A DNA stretch of 64,000 nt from Shimazuella kribbensis DSM 45090 (GCF_000428065.1 NZ_ATZF01000014.1:1-64000), one strand, 5' to 3'; shown: positions 25,729 through 35,048, counted from the first letter of the stretch. A program made the numbers and translations. Notes: generated by a model from the sequence alone, not told the origin.

Positions 25729-27069
25729 TTAAAGTACTTCATAAAAATCCCCCTTCAATGTCTGACCCAGTTTTCTCTGAAGAAAATAAAACTCCTCCGC
25801 CCAGTGCGAAAATTCTTTTCTATTATTAATTTTATCAAAACACCCAGCCAATTCATACACAGCTATATACTTTAGTTCTGAGTAACCATGTTTATCACAA
25901 AGTATGACTGCTTCTTTAAAAAAAGGGATCGCCTTTTCATATTTTTCTTGCTTTTTCGTACTAATCCCAGATACGATCAAGATTTTTGATAATCGAACAT
26001 CATCATTGATCTCCATACCTATGAGTAGAGCTTTTTCCATACATTCTTGAGCTTTTGACCATTCATGATAAATTGTATACAGATTAGTCAAATAAGTGTA
26101 AGCATCCACGTGTCTTCTGGGGGATTTCCGCTCTTCATCCATGTCTAAAACAAGATGAAAATATTCAAGAGCAAGTTTATATTTTCTCTGTTTTAGGTAG
26201 ATACTACCTAAGATATTTAAAAAATCAAGCAGTAAACTTTTCGGTAATAGATTTCGTTGGGTAATCTCAATACTTTCCCTACAATATTGTTCTGCTTTTT
26301 CTAGTTCGTTATTTTTTATCAAAATAGAACAGTGAGATTTATATAGGTGTAATTTGACTTGCATTCTTTGAATCTGATGGATGGATGACCAAATTTGTTT
26401 GATGCACTCATATGCCTCTTGGATTTGTCCAGATTTGTTTAAGTAAAATATGTTGTTACAAATTAAGGCATATTTAATTTCATTGTGTTCTTCTATTTGA
26501 AATTGATCTATCCCTTTTTTTATATAGCGAATTGCACCTTGAATATCGTTTTGCCTATAAAAACATGTGCTTAACTCGTTATAACATTTTGAAAACAAAT
26601 GTTGTTTCGATAAAAACACCTGTTTTTTACAAAGATCAAGTGTTTTTATCCAGATTTTTTGTGCTTTTTCTATGTTATTTTCAAAAAATACATGTAGTCC
26701 CTTCAAATAATTAGCATAAGGAAATAGAGCATTGTATTCTCTAGGTGTGTATCTACTAAGAAGTTCCTTGGCTTGTGTTAAATCCTCATCATTGATCATG
26801 TTCTCCACACATTCCAATTTCCTTCGTAATATCTCCAACTCCAATAATTCCCGCTGTTTTAACTCCTCCAATCCCTCTCGATCATATCCAAGTGTCTCAA
26901 ACAAATAGTAGACCTTACTCTCCGAAGGATTCCCCTCCATATTTTCGATATTCGAAATCGTGCCAACGGAAATATTTTCGTCTTTTAAGTTCTCCAAAGT
27001 AAGACCTTGATCCAATCTGATCTTTCTAGCTATATACGCAAGAAGAGGTAAATCGTTTTGAAAGCTCAT
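25729..27069 (-). CDS. HTH-TPR transcriptional regulator (RNPP-like)
   Basis: A 446-residue protein. An N-terminal xre-type HTH (residues 9-65, IARKIRLDQGLTLENL ... SVGTISNIE) is followed by about eight TPR helical hairpins (residues 95-430; for example AIRYIKKGIDQF, ALEYFHLVLDMDEE, AIPFFKEAVILCDKHGY). This is the architecture of Rap/NprR/PlcR-type peptide-responsive regulators. No secreted signalling-peptide gene is visible next to it, so peptide control is only a possibility. Ribosome site GAGAGGG before the ATG. Confidence 0.82.
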   Translation of the reverse strand: MSFQNDLPLLAYIARKIRLDQGLTLENLKDENISVGTISNIENMEGNPSESKVYYLFETLGYDREGLEELKQRELLELEILRRKLECVENMINDEDLTQAKELLSRYTPREYNALFPYANYLKGLHVFFENNIEKAQKIWIKTLDLCKKQVFLSKQHLFSKCYNELSTCFYRQNDIQGAIRYIKKGIDQFQIEEHNEIKYALICNNIFYLNKSGQIQEAYECIKQIWSSIHQIQRMQVKLHLYKSHCSILIKNNELEKAEQYCRESIEITQRNLLPKSLLLDFLNILGSIYLKQRKYKLALEYFHLVLDMDEERKSPRRHVDAYTYLTNLYTIYHEWSKAQECMEKALLIGMEINDDVRLSKILIVSGISTKKQEKYEKAIPFFKEAVILCDKHGYSELKYIAVYELAGCFDKINNRKEFSHWAEEFYFLQRKLGQTLKGDFYEVL

Positions 27070-27443
27070 TGGTTTCCCTCTCTCTACCTGTACGTTGTAA
27101 ATTTATCCAATATTATGGCGGATTCGTCAATTAATAGCAAATATTCATTTTTCATAGTAGATGATGAAAGACATTGAAAAGCATCTGCTATAAATAACTT
27201 TTTGTGTGATGTTGTGTCTTGAATCAACGAGAATATTCAATAGTTCTGGCAGGATGTATTGAAAAATTGGTTATTGATGGAAATTTATTCTTTTGGCTAT
27301 AATTTAGACAGATAAATGATTGGATAGGAATCAAATGGAAAATAGTTAGCTTTTCTAACGTATAAGACAACTACAGGAGACTCACTTTACTGATTTATTT
27401 TTTGATTATTTAGATATTTATTAAATCAAACGGAGGTATCGCG
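27070..27443. other. Intergenic region, no gene seen
   Basis: AT-rich DNA between the divergent HTH-TPR gene and the two-gene unit. It probably holds both promoters. No hairpin or reading frame stands out. Confidence 0.4.
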
Positions 27444-27476
27444 ATGAATGACCGATCTTTTCTTACAAACGGTTGA
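27444..27476 (+). CDS. Ten-codon leader ORF or frameshifted 5' end
   Basis: ATG preceded by CGGAGGT, the best ribosome site in the region. It encodes MNDRSFLTNG and ends in TGA, which overlaps the TTG start of the next gene. Either a leader peptide that couples translation, or the original start of the 90-aa gene displaced by a one-base deletion. Confidence 0.4.
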   Translation: MNDRSFLTNG

Positions 27477-27745
27477 CCTTAGACTGGATCATCGAAAACA
27501 AAACGATTCCACGTGAAGTAACTAATGCGCTACAAGAGATAGCCGATCAATACCAGTACTCCGCTGATCAAATGCATCTCCATAAGTTACAAGTCGTTGA
27601 TGAACTACACTGTCAAATAAAAGGGTATATTGCATCGTTCTTGTTTCCCAATGGGCTTAATGACAATGAGCGATGGGTTCATGCACTTATACGCATGGAG
27701 ATAAGGCGATTGCATCAAATTTGTACTTCTATAGAAAAAGGGTGA
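27473..27745 (+). CDS. Hypothetical protein, 90 aa
   Basis: Helical soluble protein (WIIENKTIPREVTNALQEIA ... RMEIRRLHQICTSIEKG). The TTG start overlaps the stop of the ten-codon ORF. Followed after 6 bp by a 112-aa gene, so the two form an operon. No family recognised. Confidence 0.55.
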   Translation: MTLDWIIENKTIPREVTNALQEIADQYQYSADQMHLHKLQVVDELHCQIKGYIASFLFPNGLNDNERWVHALIRMEIRRLHQICTSIEKG

Positions 27746-27751
27746 AGAAAA

Positions 27752-28090
27752 ATGGCTTTACAATTACAAATCGAAGGTTGTCAGGAAAAAGTGAAAGCAT
27801 TCGATGAGTCTTTAAGATCGATGCCTGAGTGGCGTTTTTATAATCGGTTTCTAACACCGATTGGAGCAAATGAGCTTCGGATGGATTATTTATTGGATGA
27901 AAAACCTTATGCGGTTCCCCCTCTCCCTACCAGAAAGGTAAGTAAGCTGTTTATCACAGGTGAAAACGGAGAGCAAATCGAAATCGTTTTACTGGATGCA
28001 CAAGTAGTGGATATGGGGAACGCGACTTATGTGCACGGTAAGAGCTACGATATTTTTGCTGTGGGAGAGAAAAGGGTGAAGAATACATAA
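27752..28090 (+). CDS. Hypothetical protein, 112 aa
   Basis: Mixed alpha/beta protein (MALQLQIEGCQEKVKAFDES ... KLFITGENGEQIEIVLLDAQ). GGGTGAAGAAAA precedes the ATG. Second gene of a pair with the 90-aa gene. Not recognised. Confidence 0.55.
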   Translation: MALQLQIEGCQEKVKAFDESLRSMPEWRFYNRFLTPIGANELRMDYLLDEKPYAVPPLPTRKVSKLFITGENGEQIEIVLLDAQVVDMGNATYVHGKSYDIFAVGEKRVKNT

Positions 28091-28248
28091 CTTAAAAGCT
28101 GAAATCGATTTAGGTTTATCCGGCATCCGTATGTGAAGCGTAAGCTTGAATCAATTCGATGAAAGGAATGTTTCACAATGAGTAGAATGATTCTAACAAA
28201 CCGAATTATTCTTTTTATTTGGAGATATAAATTCCTAAACAAACATAG

Positions 28249-28309
28249 TATAATCAGAATAAGTCCGTGAGGGGTTACCCTCATCGTCTCACAAGATGGG
28301 AACAAAAAA
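28249..28309 (+). promoter_or_regulatory. Promoter and leader of GC-rich cassette A
   Basis: TATAAT at 28249-28254, then a 55-nt leader with a TGAGGG-GTTA-CCCTCA hairpin. A tiny ORF (MGTKKWY, from 28295) ends across the GTG start of the TerC gene, which may couple its translation. Confidence 0.5.
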
Positions 28310-29410
28310 GTGGTACTGAAGGAATTCCGTTGGTCGTTTGCGGCCACCGTGCTCGGCCTGGCCGTTGCCGCCTTCGTCGGAGGCTGGACTGCTTTCACGA
28401 TCGCGGGGATCCTCGTGATCCTCGAGATCTCGCTCTCCTTCGACAACGCGGTGGTCAACGCCGGTATTCTGAAGAAGATGTCTCCCTTCTGGCAGAAGAT
28501 CTTCCTCAGCATCGGTATTCTGATCGCTGTGTTCGGCATGCGACTGGTATTCCCGGTCGCGATCGTTTCGCTCAGCGCCAAGCTCGGCCCGATCGAAGCG
28601 ATCCAGCTGGCGCTGACCGACAAGGAGAGGTACGAACAGCTCGTCACGGATGCCCACCCGGGCATCGCCGCGTTCGGCGGGATGTTCCTGCTGATGATCT
28701 TCCTGGGCTTCATCTTCGAAGACCGGGACATCAAGTGGCTGGGCTGGCTGGAGCGCCCGCTTGCCAAGCTCGGCAAGCTCGACATGCTGTCGGCCTGCAT
28801 CGCCCTGATCGTCCTGCTGGTCACCTCGATGACGTTCGCGACCCACGCGCGCCTGCACAGTGGGCACACGGACAAGTCGGGTACGGTCCTGATCGCCGGC
28901 ATCGCCGGTCTGATCACCTACCTCGTGGTCAACGGTCTCTCCGGCTTCTTCGAGAACAAGCTCGAGGAAGAGGAGGAGCACGAGGAGGAGGAAGAGGCTG
29001 CCCGCACCGGCAAGCCGGTCCCCGTGATGCCGCTCGCGGGCAAGGCTGCGTTCTTTATGTTCCTCTACCTGGAGGTACTCGACGCATCCTTCTCCTTCGA
29101 CGGCGTGATCGGGGCGTTCGCCATCACGAACGACATCGTTCTGATGGCACTCGGTCTCGGCATCGGCGCCATGTACGTGCGGTCGCTCACCGTGTATCTG
29201 GTTCGCCAGGGCACGCTCGACGAATACGTGTACCTGGAGCACGGCGCTCACTACGCGATCGGTGCGCTCGCTGGTCTCTTGCTGGTCACCATCCAGTACG
29301 AGATCCCTGAGGTCATCACCGGTTCCATCGGCGTCGCGCTGATCGCTGCGTCCTTCTGGTCGTCCGTGCGGCGCAACCGTGCACTGGAGGCGGCTGAGTC
29401 TGCGAAGTAA
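28310..29410 (+). CDS. DUF475/TerC-family integral membrane protein (cassette A)
   Basis: A 366-residue membrane protein with about nine helices and the TerC-type acidic motifs VLEISLSFDNAVVNAG (around residue 40) and LDASFSFDGVIGAFAIT (around 260). An acidic cytosolic loop is very rich in Glu (around 215-230). TerC relatives are linked to tellurite resistance and Mn2+ or Ca2+ handling; DUF475 is common in actinomycetes. Codon use is strongly GC-biased at third positions, unlike all flanking genes, so it was acquired from a high-GC source. It has its own promoter and a GC-rich terminator. The GTG start has only a weak ribosome site (GGGAA). Confidence 0.88.
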   Translation: MVLKEFRWSFAATVLGLAVAAFVGGWTAFTIAGILVILEISLSFDNAVVNAGILKKMSPFWQKIFLSIGILIAVFGMRLVFPVAIVSLSAKLGPIEAIQLALTDKERYEQLVTDAHPGIAAFGGMFLLMIFLGFIFEDRDIKWLGWLERPLAKLGKLDMLSACIALIVLLVTSMTFATHARLHSGHTDKSGTVLIAGIAGLITYLVVNGLSGFFENKLEEEEEHEEEEEAARTGKPVPVMPLAGKAAFFMFLYLEVLDASFSFDGVIGAFAITNDIVLMALGLGIGAMYVRSLTVYLVRQGTLDEYVYLEHGAHYAIGALAGLLLVTIQYEIPEVITGSIGVALIAASFWSSVRRNRALEAAESAK

Positions 29411-29434
29411 GTACAACAACTGAGTAATCCCATC

Positions 29435-29472
29435 TTGCCCCCCGCATTTCCAACCAGGTATGCGGGGGGCAA
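29435..29472 (+). terminator. GC-rich terminator of cassette A
   Basis: Perfect 13-bp stem TTGCCCCCCGCAT with its complement, 12-nt loop, no U-run. This style is usual in high-GC hosts and their phages, not in the resident genes. Confidence 0.75.
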
Positions 29473-29833
29473 CACTTTATCCATTTTTTAAATAACGACC
29501 AGCAATGAAACGACGAAGTACGGTCAAATAATGGAAAACGGAACCGACTCCCTGAGGAAGAATCGATTCCATTTATTGTGCTGAAATTGGAGTTACCTCG
29601 GATTCTCCTCCATTATCGTTTCTTACACTTTCTGCTGATCTGCTACATATGAACTCCTCCATTAGAAGTAATCCCCAAAAATAATACTTCATCAGCGAAA
29701 GTGATAGCGATCAATATTTTGATTATTCTTCTTTTTCGCTGTCCCATCGCCCGAAAACAAAAATACTTTTCATTATTGAGAACTCCGATATATCCCTTCT
29801 CATCGACTAAATAATTCCAGCTCAAAATATAAA
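29473..29833. other. No convincing gene
   Basis: About 360 bp. A 67-codon minus-strand reading is open here, but its start lies inside a terminator stem (29838-29855) and it has no ribosome site. It may be old debris. Confidence 0.4.
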
Positions 29834-29837
29834 AAAT

Positions 29838-29855
29838 ACCACTCATGTGAGTGGT
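29838..29855 (-). terminator. Terminator downstream of the first YjgB-like gene
   Basis: ACCACTCA/TGAGTGGT stem; the minus strand continues ATTTTTTATATTTT. Confidence 0.6.
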
Positions 29856-29960
29856 TAAACATCATTTGCTGTCAATGGCAGTAAACTTGCATTTATTTTT
29901 TCAGTATGCCCCTTCAATATGAGAATCTACTTGACAGGGTACATTCATATGTTGGTTCTT

Positions 29961-30491
29961 TTATTTTACAAATAAGTATTTAATCGTACTTGGTGACTGG
30001 TCTTTACCGCTACGATTGAACGCGATTTTTAATGTATGTTTTTCAGCTTCGTAAGAGATGATGATATCTTTTCCATCTTCATATTCATATGGTAATCCCA
30101 ATGTATCGACTACTTCCTGATAGGTTATTCCCTCATAGCGGTTGTCATTGGATACAACAGTGGTTACTTTTTTGGATCTTGCTAAAAATTCAATTTGACG
30201 CTTGGAGTATTTCAGGGAAATTTCCTCTTTTGGGTTGTCTGGTTGTCCCCATTTTTTGATGATATCTTTGGTAGAAGAACCAACTCCAAATTTTTCGCTG
30301 TTGATCGTTTTACCATCATCAGCCAAATTTTTCGTTTGTTTAAGGATTACTTGATGCTTAACATTCGTTGATTGAGCCGCTTGTTTCTGTGTGTTAGCAG
30401 ATGCAGTGTTGATTGTTGATAGTGTAGCAGCAGAGAGAAGAAGGCCAGTAGCTAAAGTAAAAACAATTGCTTTCTTTTTCCAATTTCTCAT
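29961..30491 (-). CDS. Secreted YjgB-family protein (DUF4309), copy 1
   Basis: A 176-residue protein with a Sec signal peptide (KKKAIVFTLATGLLLSAATL, cleavage around ASA-NT). The mature domain has the DUF4309 pattern: FGVGSSTKDIIKKWGQPD, an EGITYQEV block and LKIAFN. B. subtilis YjgB is a secreted protein of this family without known activity. Divergent paralogue at 30999. AAGGATGG ribosome site. Confidence 0.8.
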   Translation of the reverse strand: MRNWKKKAIVFTLATGLLLSAATLSTINTASANTQKQAAQSTNVKHQVILKQTKNLADDGKTINSEKFGVGSSTKDIIKKWGQPDNPKEEISLKYSKRQIEFLARSKKVTTVVSNDNRYEGITYQEVVDTLGLPYEYEDGKDIIISYEAEKHTLKIAFNRSGKDQSPSTIKYLFVK

Positions 30492-30998
30492 TTTTTACCA
30501 TCCTTTTCTTGGTACCATTGATAGGTTATGCAGTGATGACAATGGACTTATGTCTGAAATCCATTTTAGAACTTCTACTAATCTATGTCTGTTACATTTT
30601 TAGGCATGTGTATTTCATTCATATAAAATATGTATCTTTTTGTATATGAAATTCAATACTTGGAAATGTGGTTAAAAAAAGCAATAGTAGTCGAGCTGAA
30701 AATCCCCCGCTCTTATTCGACGTTTAAGCGTTGGGATGAGAGTTTAATATTTGTATTATTATGATAAATCTACGGTCTACTTCATGAGAAGATCACAAAG
30801 AAAGCCATAAGGAAATTGTAATCCCACATGAGCGAATAATCGATACTTTGAATTTTTCCAATTTTGAAACGGAAACGACCTTATCTATCCACTTCGTAAA
30901 AAAAGGGGAAATTTTCAAACCAGTCTTTACCCTTTTTCTATTTCTTTACATCTTTAAAATAAGAAGTATACCAAATATTCTTTCTGGAGGTAGGTTTA
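30492..30998. other. Divergent intergenic region
   Basis: About 500 bp between the two YjgB-like genes. No gene seen; it should carry both promoters. Confidence 0.4.
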
Positions 30999-31532
30999 AT
31001 GAACAAAACCATAAAAACGATTACTGTTACGACATTTACGCTTGGAACATTGCTAGCTGGTTTTTCTCAATTGAGTCAAGTTGATGCTTCTACGACTGTC
31101 CAAACGCAACAAGGGAGTACCCAACAGCAAAATCATCAAAAGTTGTTGAAACAAACCAAACAATTGGCAGCGGAAGGAAAGGTCATCAATAGTGAATCTT
31201 TTGGTTTGGGCTCTTCTCATGATGCAATTGTGAAAAAATGGGGTAAACCAGATGAGGGATCAGATAGAGATAACCTTTTTTACGACAAACGCCATATCAG
31301 TTTTTTTGGAGAAGCTGGCCATACAAAGGAAATCTATTCCAATGATTTAAGCTATGATGGGGTCACTTACAAAGAAGTGAAGAAAGAATTTGGGAAACCT
31401 GTCAAAGAAGTAGAAGGGGAAGACGGTATCTACCTCACCTATCCTGCTGGTAAGCATACTTTGGAAATTGCTTTCTATTACAATGATTTAGGATCTGCTG
31501 CTGATACGATTAAATCTGTAAGTGTTTATTAA
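30999..31532 (+). CDS. Secreted YjgB-family protein (DUF4309), copy 2
   Basis: A 177-residue paralogue of the protein at 29961, with a signal peptide (ITVTTFTLGTLLAGFSQL, cleavage around VDA-ST) and the same blocks FGLGSSHDAIVKKWGKPD, YDGVTYKEVKKEFG and HTLEIAF. GGAGGT lies 7 nt before the ATG. The inverted pair suggests duplication with inversion. Function unknown; the cell surface or medium is the likely site. Confidence 0.8.
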   Translation: MNKTIKTITVTTFTLGTLLAGFSQLSQVDASTTVQTQQGSTQQQNHQKLLKQTKQLAAEGKVINSESFGLGSSHDAIVKKWGKPDEGSDRDNLFYDKRHISFFGEAGHTKEIYSNDLSYDGVTYKEVKKEFGKPVKEVEGEDGIYLTYPAGKHTLEIAFYYNDLGSAADTIKSVSVY

Positions 31533-31702
31533 TAGAAAAAACCCTTAGTCTCAAGAATTATTTTAAGAAGACAACTATTTGTTCATCCTCTTCCATATCA
31601 ACTGACTTTTTTGGGATCATAAGTGTAAAGACGTATCTTACTACCCTCGGATGATTTCTATACACATATGATTGCTAAAAAGTTGTTGATGATGTTCAAA
31701 AC

Positions 31703-31734
31703 AAATCCCCTCCGTGTAAAGGAGGGGATTTGTT
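31703..31734. terminator. Bidirectional terminator
   Basis: AAATCCCCTCC/GGAGGGGATTT stem with TGTTTT; it serves ampS on the minus strand. Confidence 0.85.
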
Positions 31735-32850
31735 TTACTTTAAATTCTCTGGATTGAGTGCCTTCAAATCATCCACGACAAACAGTCCATCTTTGCGAAT
31801 CAACTCTCCATCGAAATAAACCTCTCCACCGCCATATTCTTGGCGTTGAATACATACCAGATCCCAGTGAATAGCAGATCGGTTGGTATTATCTGCTTCT
31901 TCGTATGCTTGACCTGGTGTAAAGTGGAAACTACCATTGATCTTTTCATCGAATAAGATGTCACGCATTGGGTGGTTAATCTTTGGATTTACTCCAAGGC
32001 TAAACTCTCCAATGAATCTAGCACCTTCATCTGTATCAAAGATTTGGTTGATCTTCTCGGTATTGTTTGCTGTTGCATTGATGATTTTGCCATCTTTGAA
32101 TTCAAGGCGAACGTTATCAAATAAGAAACCATTGTAGATAGTTGGTGCATTGTATTGTACGACACCATTAACGGAGTTTTTCACAGGGGCAGTAAAAACT
32201 TCACCATCTGGGATGTTATGTTCACCTGCACAACTGATCACAGGAATACCCTTGATAGAGAACTGTAAATCAGTACCAGATCCTTTGATATGTACATGAT
32301 CCGCTTGTTCCATTCGTTTGACTAATGGACGCATGGCTTTTTCCATTTTGACGTAATCGACATTACAAACATCAAAGTAATACTTTGTAAATCCTTCTGT
32401 ACTCATATTGGCAAGCTGAGCCATTGAAGCAGATGGATAACGAAGAACGACCCATTTCGTATTATTTACACGCTCTTCAGCATGAACGGCATGAGAATAG
32501 GTGCGGCTGTACAAGCTCATTTTTTCATCTGGAACATCACTGAATTCGCTGATGTTTTCGCTTCCACGAATCCCGATATAACAATCCATTTGTTTCATCT
32601 GTTCCAACCCAATTTGTGTCCATACATCTAGATGTGCACTATTCGTACCCATTAACATACTTCGATGTACAAGTTGATCTGTCAATTGTACAAAAGGAAA
32701 AGCATTCACTTTGTAAACTTCTTTGACGAGTGCAATCGCTAGTTCCTTATCCTCACCAAACATATCAATCATTACCTTTTCTCCGGGTTGTACTTTACAG
32801 GAATGATTGACCAGAATATGAGCTAAGGTAGAAATACGCTCATTTACCAT
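31735..32850 (-). CDS. ampS: M29-family aminopeptidase
   Basis: A 371-residue metallopeptidase of the AmpS/aminopeptidase T family, which releases N-terminal amino acids and needs Co2+ or Zn2+. The dinuclear metal site is visible: GEHNIPDGEVFTAP (Glu), FIGEFSLGVNPKI (Glu), SFHFTPGQAYEE (His) and SAIHWDLVCI (His and Asp). Length is slightly shorter than the B. subtilis enzyme (about 410). GAGG precedes the ATG; the terminator follows the stop. Confidence 0.93.
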   Translation of the reverse strand: MVNERISTLAHILVNHSCKVQPGEKVMIDMFGEDKELAIALVKEVYKVNAFPFVQLTDQLVHRSMLMGTNSAHLDVWTQIGLEQMKQMDCYIGIRGSENISEFSDVPDEKMSLYSRTYSHAVHAEERVNNTKWVVLRYPSASMAQLANMSTEGFTKYYFDVCNVDYVKMEKAMRPLVKRMEQADHVHIKGSGTDLQFSIKGIPVISCAGEHNIPDGEVFTAPVKNSVNGVVQYNAPTIYNGFLFDNVRLEFKDGKIINATANNTEKINQIFDTDEGARFIGEFSLGVNPKINHPMRDILFDEKINGSFHFTPGQAYEEADNTNRSAIHWDLVCIQRQEYGGGEVYFDGELIRKDGLFVVDDLKALNPENLK

Positions 32851-32976
32851 AATTAAGAAACCTCTTTTCCAAATTATTTCTCGCAGGTAGAATAGATAAG
32901 GTGATACAATACATTTTCATTCTAACAGAAACCGTTTTGTGGAAAAAGGGAAATAAAAAATTAGGAGGTTTTTTAA

Positions 32977-33474
32977 ATGTTTTACGTTCAACAACCGACA
33001 GGTACAAAAGAAGCACAATATACATCGATGAGTAAACAACTAAAGTCCCTATTGGAAGATGAGCGAGACTGGCTGGCCAATTTGTCTAACACAGCAAGCT
33101 TTTTGGCTCATATGCTACATGAAATAAATTGGGTTGGGTTTTACCTTATGAAACAAAACGAGTTGGTATTGGGTCCATTTATGGGAAAACCTGCATGTGT
33201 TCGTATTGCTGTAGGAAAAGGTGTATGTGGAACTGCTGTAGCAGAACAACGTACACAAGTAGTAGAAGATGTACACCAATTTCCAGGACACATCGCTTGT
33301 GATGCAGATTCCCGATCTGAAATCGTCATCCCCCTTATTGTAAATGACAAAGTCATAGGTGTATTGGACATTGACAGCCCTGTTTTACGACGCTTTGAAG
33401 CGTTAGACAAAGAATACCTCGAACAGCTCGCTGCCATTCTGATAGAGTCAACAGACTGGGAACCGATCCTTTAG
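32977..33474 (+). CDS. Free methionine-(R)-sulfoxide reductase (GAF fold)
   Basis: A 165-residue GAF-domain enzyme of the YtsP/fRMsr type. It reduces free L-methionine-(R)-sulfoxide with thioredoxin. The three redox cysteines are present at residues 74, 84 and 108 (CVRIAVGKGVCG and HIACDADSRSEI), with the same spacings (10 and 24) as the E. coli enzyme's Cys84/94/118. AGGAGGTTTTTTAA precedes the ATG. In B. subtilis ytsP is also near rpsD, which supports conserved order. Confidence 0.92.
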   Translation: MFYVQQPTGTKEAQYTSMSKQLKSLLEDERDWLANLSNTASFLAHMLHEINWVGFYLMKQNELVLGPFMGKPACVRIAVGKGVCGTAVAEQRTQVVEDVHQFPGHIACDADSRSEIVIPLIVNDKVIGVLDIDSPVLRRFEALDKEYLEQLAAILIESTDWEPIL

Positions 33475-33518
33475 TCATGCTTTATCCTGTTTGGCAGGCG
33501 TTTCGGGAAGGAGAAAGA

Positions 33519-34784
33519 ATGAAAAAAATTAGCTTAGCTTATCAAATTTTAATTGGATTGGTGTTAGGGATTATTGTAGGTGCTGTTTTTTATGGCAATC
33601 CAAAAGTAGCTACATTCTTACAACCAATAGGTGATATTTTTCTTCATCTTATCAAAATGATTGTAATTCCAATTGTGGTTTCTACCTTAGTCGTAGGAGT
33701 CGCAGGTACAGGAAGCTTTAAAAAGCTCGGTGCTTTAGGTGGTAAAACGCTTCTTTATTTTGAAATTATTACAACCATAGCAATCTTGATCGGATTACTT
33801 ATCGCAAATGTATTTCAACCTGGTCATGGAGTTGATATGCAAAATCTGCAAAAGAGTGATATTGGGTCCTATGTATCTACTGCTAAAACACAAGAGAGCC
33901 ATAGTTTTGCGGATACGCTTGTCAACATTGTACCCACCAATATTATTGAATCGCTAGTAAAAGGCGATATGCTCGCTATTATTTTCTTTTCTATTATGCT
34001 TGGATTAGGAATTGCGGCGATTGGTGAAAAAGGGAAACCCGTTTTGCAGATTTTTCAAGGAATCTCGGAAGCGATGTTTTGGATTACCAATCAAGTCATG
34101 AAATTTGCGCCATTTGGTGTTTTCGCGCTTATTGGGGTCACCATTTCTAAGTTTGGACTCAACTCCCTCATTCCGCTTGGAAAATTAGCCATTTGTGTCT
34201 ATGGAGCAATGATCTTCTTTATTGTTGTTATTTTAGGTTTAGTAGCAAAAATGGTTGGGGTTAATATCTTCCATATCATTCGTATATTGAAAGATGAATT
34301 GATTCTTGCTTACTCCACCTCCAGTTCGGAAACTGTATTACCTAAAATCATGGAGAAAATGGAGAAGTTCGGTTGTTCCAAAACAGTTACATCCTTTGTA
34401 GTTCCTACGGGTTACTCCTTTAATCTTGACGGTTCTACCTTATATCAAGCATTAGCTGCGCTTTTCATCGCACAGATGTATGGGATTGATATGCCAATCA
34501 GCAAACAGATCATGTTAGTTCTTGTCTTAATGCTGACTTCCAAAGGAATCGCTGGTGTACCAGGGGTATCTTTTGTCGTACTGCTGGCGACATTAGGATC
34601 TGTTGGAATCCCAATGGAGGGACTTGCCTTTATCGCTGGTATTGACCGAATTCTGGACATGGCACGTACCGTAGTAAATGTCGTTGGAAATTCACTCGCT
34701 ACTGTTGTCATCTCCAAGTGGGAAAAACAGTATGATCCGGAAAAAGGAAAAAAATATCTACAATCGGTGCGAAATGCGGTGTAA
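33519..34784 (+). CDS. Dicarboxylate/glutamate:cation symporter (DAACS)
   Basis: A 421-residue membrane protein of the GltP/GltT/DctA family. Eight helices plus two re-entrant loops are expected. The serine-rich loop STSSSETVLPKIMEK and the substrate motif NLDGSTLYQALAALFIAQ are present, as is the NVVGNSLATVVI block with its Asp/Asn pattern. Probably takes up glutamate or aspartate with protons or Na+. Start at MKKIS, with GGAAGGAG 6 nt upstream; an earlier in-frame ATG lacks a site. Confidence 0.92.
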   Translation: MKKISLAYQILIGLVLGIIVGAVFYGNPKVATFLQPIGDIFLHLIKMIVIPIVVSTLVVGVAGTGSFKKLGALGGKTLLYFEIITTIAILIGLLIANVFQPGHGVDMQNLQKSDIGSYVSTAKTQESHSFADTLVNIVPTNIIESLVKGDMLAIIFFSIMLGLGIAAIGEKGKPVLQIFQGISEAMFWITNQVMKFAPFGVFALIGVTISKFGLNSLIPLGKLAICVYGAMIFFIVVILGLVAKMVGVNIFHIIRILKDELILAYSTSSSETVLPKIMEKMEKFGCSKTVTSFVVPTGYSFNLDGSTLYQALAALFIAQMYGIDMPISKQIMLVLVLMLTSKGIAGVPGVSFVVLLATLGSVGIPMEGLAFIAGIDRILDMARTVVNVVGNSLATVVISKWEKQYDPEKGKKYLQSVRNAV

Positions 34785-34818
34785 GAAATTACAATTATTT
34801 TTTTTATCGACCATTCTC

Positions 34819-34859
34819 TATAATAGGAACCAAGTAATAGGCTCAACTAGGTAGGTCAC
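34819..34859 (+). promoter_or_regulatory. Promoter and leader of GC-rich cassette B
   Basis: TATAAT at 34819-34824 and a 35-nt leader ending in AGGTAGGTCAC before the GTG. Confidence 0.5.
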
Positions 34860-35048
34860 GTGAGTAACCACGCTGAAAATGGGAGCCACACTCTTGTGAA
34901 GCCCAAGTGCGCTTGTCCCTGTGACTGCACAGTCTCCGTACTCCGCTCTGGCGAGCAGTGTTTGCTCTGCAACCCTTCTTGGGAGATGAGGCTGATGACA
35001 GGTCAAAAGCCGTACCATGTGAACTGGTCTAAGCGATACGACAGCTAG
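34860..35048 (+). CDS. Small cysteine-rich protein (cassette B)
   Basis: A 62-residue protein with six cysteines in a zinc-finger-like arrangement (CACPCDC, later CLLC) after a His-containing N-terminus. Tryptophan-rich C-terminus (VNWSKRYDS). GC-biased codon use contrasts with both flanking genes. GTG start. Own promoter and a GC-rich terminator make it another single-gene cassette. A small zinc-binding regulator is one guess; not recognised. Confidence 0.6.
   Translation: MSNHAENGSHTLVKPKCACPCDCTVSVLRSGEQCLLCNPSWEMRLMTGQKPYHVNWSKRYDS

Noticed and set aside
28255-28309. yybP-ykoY manganese riboswitch before the TerC-like gene
   Set aside because: The leader is only 55 nt with one short hairpin, too small and without the conserved core.
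28045-29419. Several long overlapping readings across the DUF475 gene on both strands
   Set aside because: GC-rich DNA has few stops. Only the 28310-29410 frame has membrane-protein character and the TerC motifs.
29643-29846. 67-codon minus-strand reading
   Set aside because: Its start lies inside a terminator stem and no ribosome site is present.
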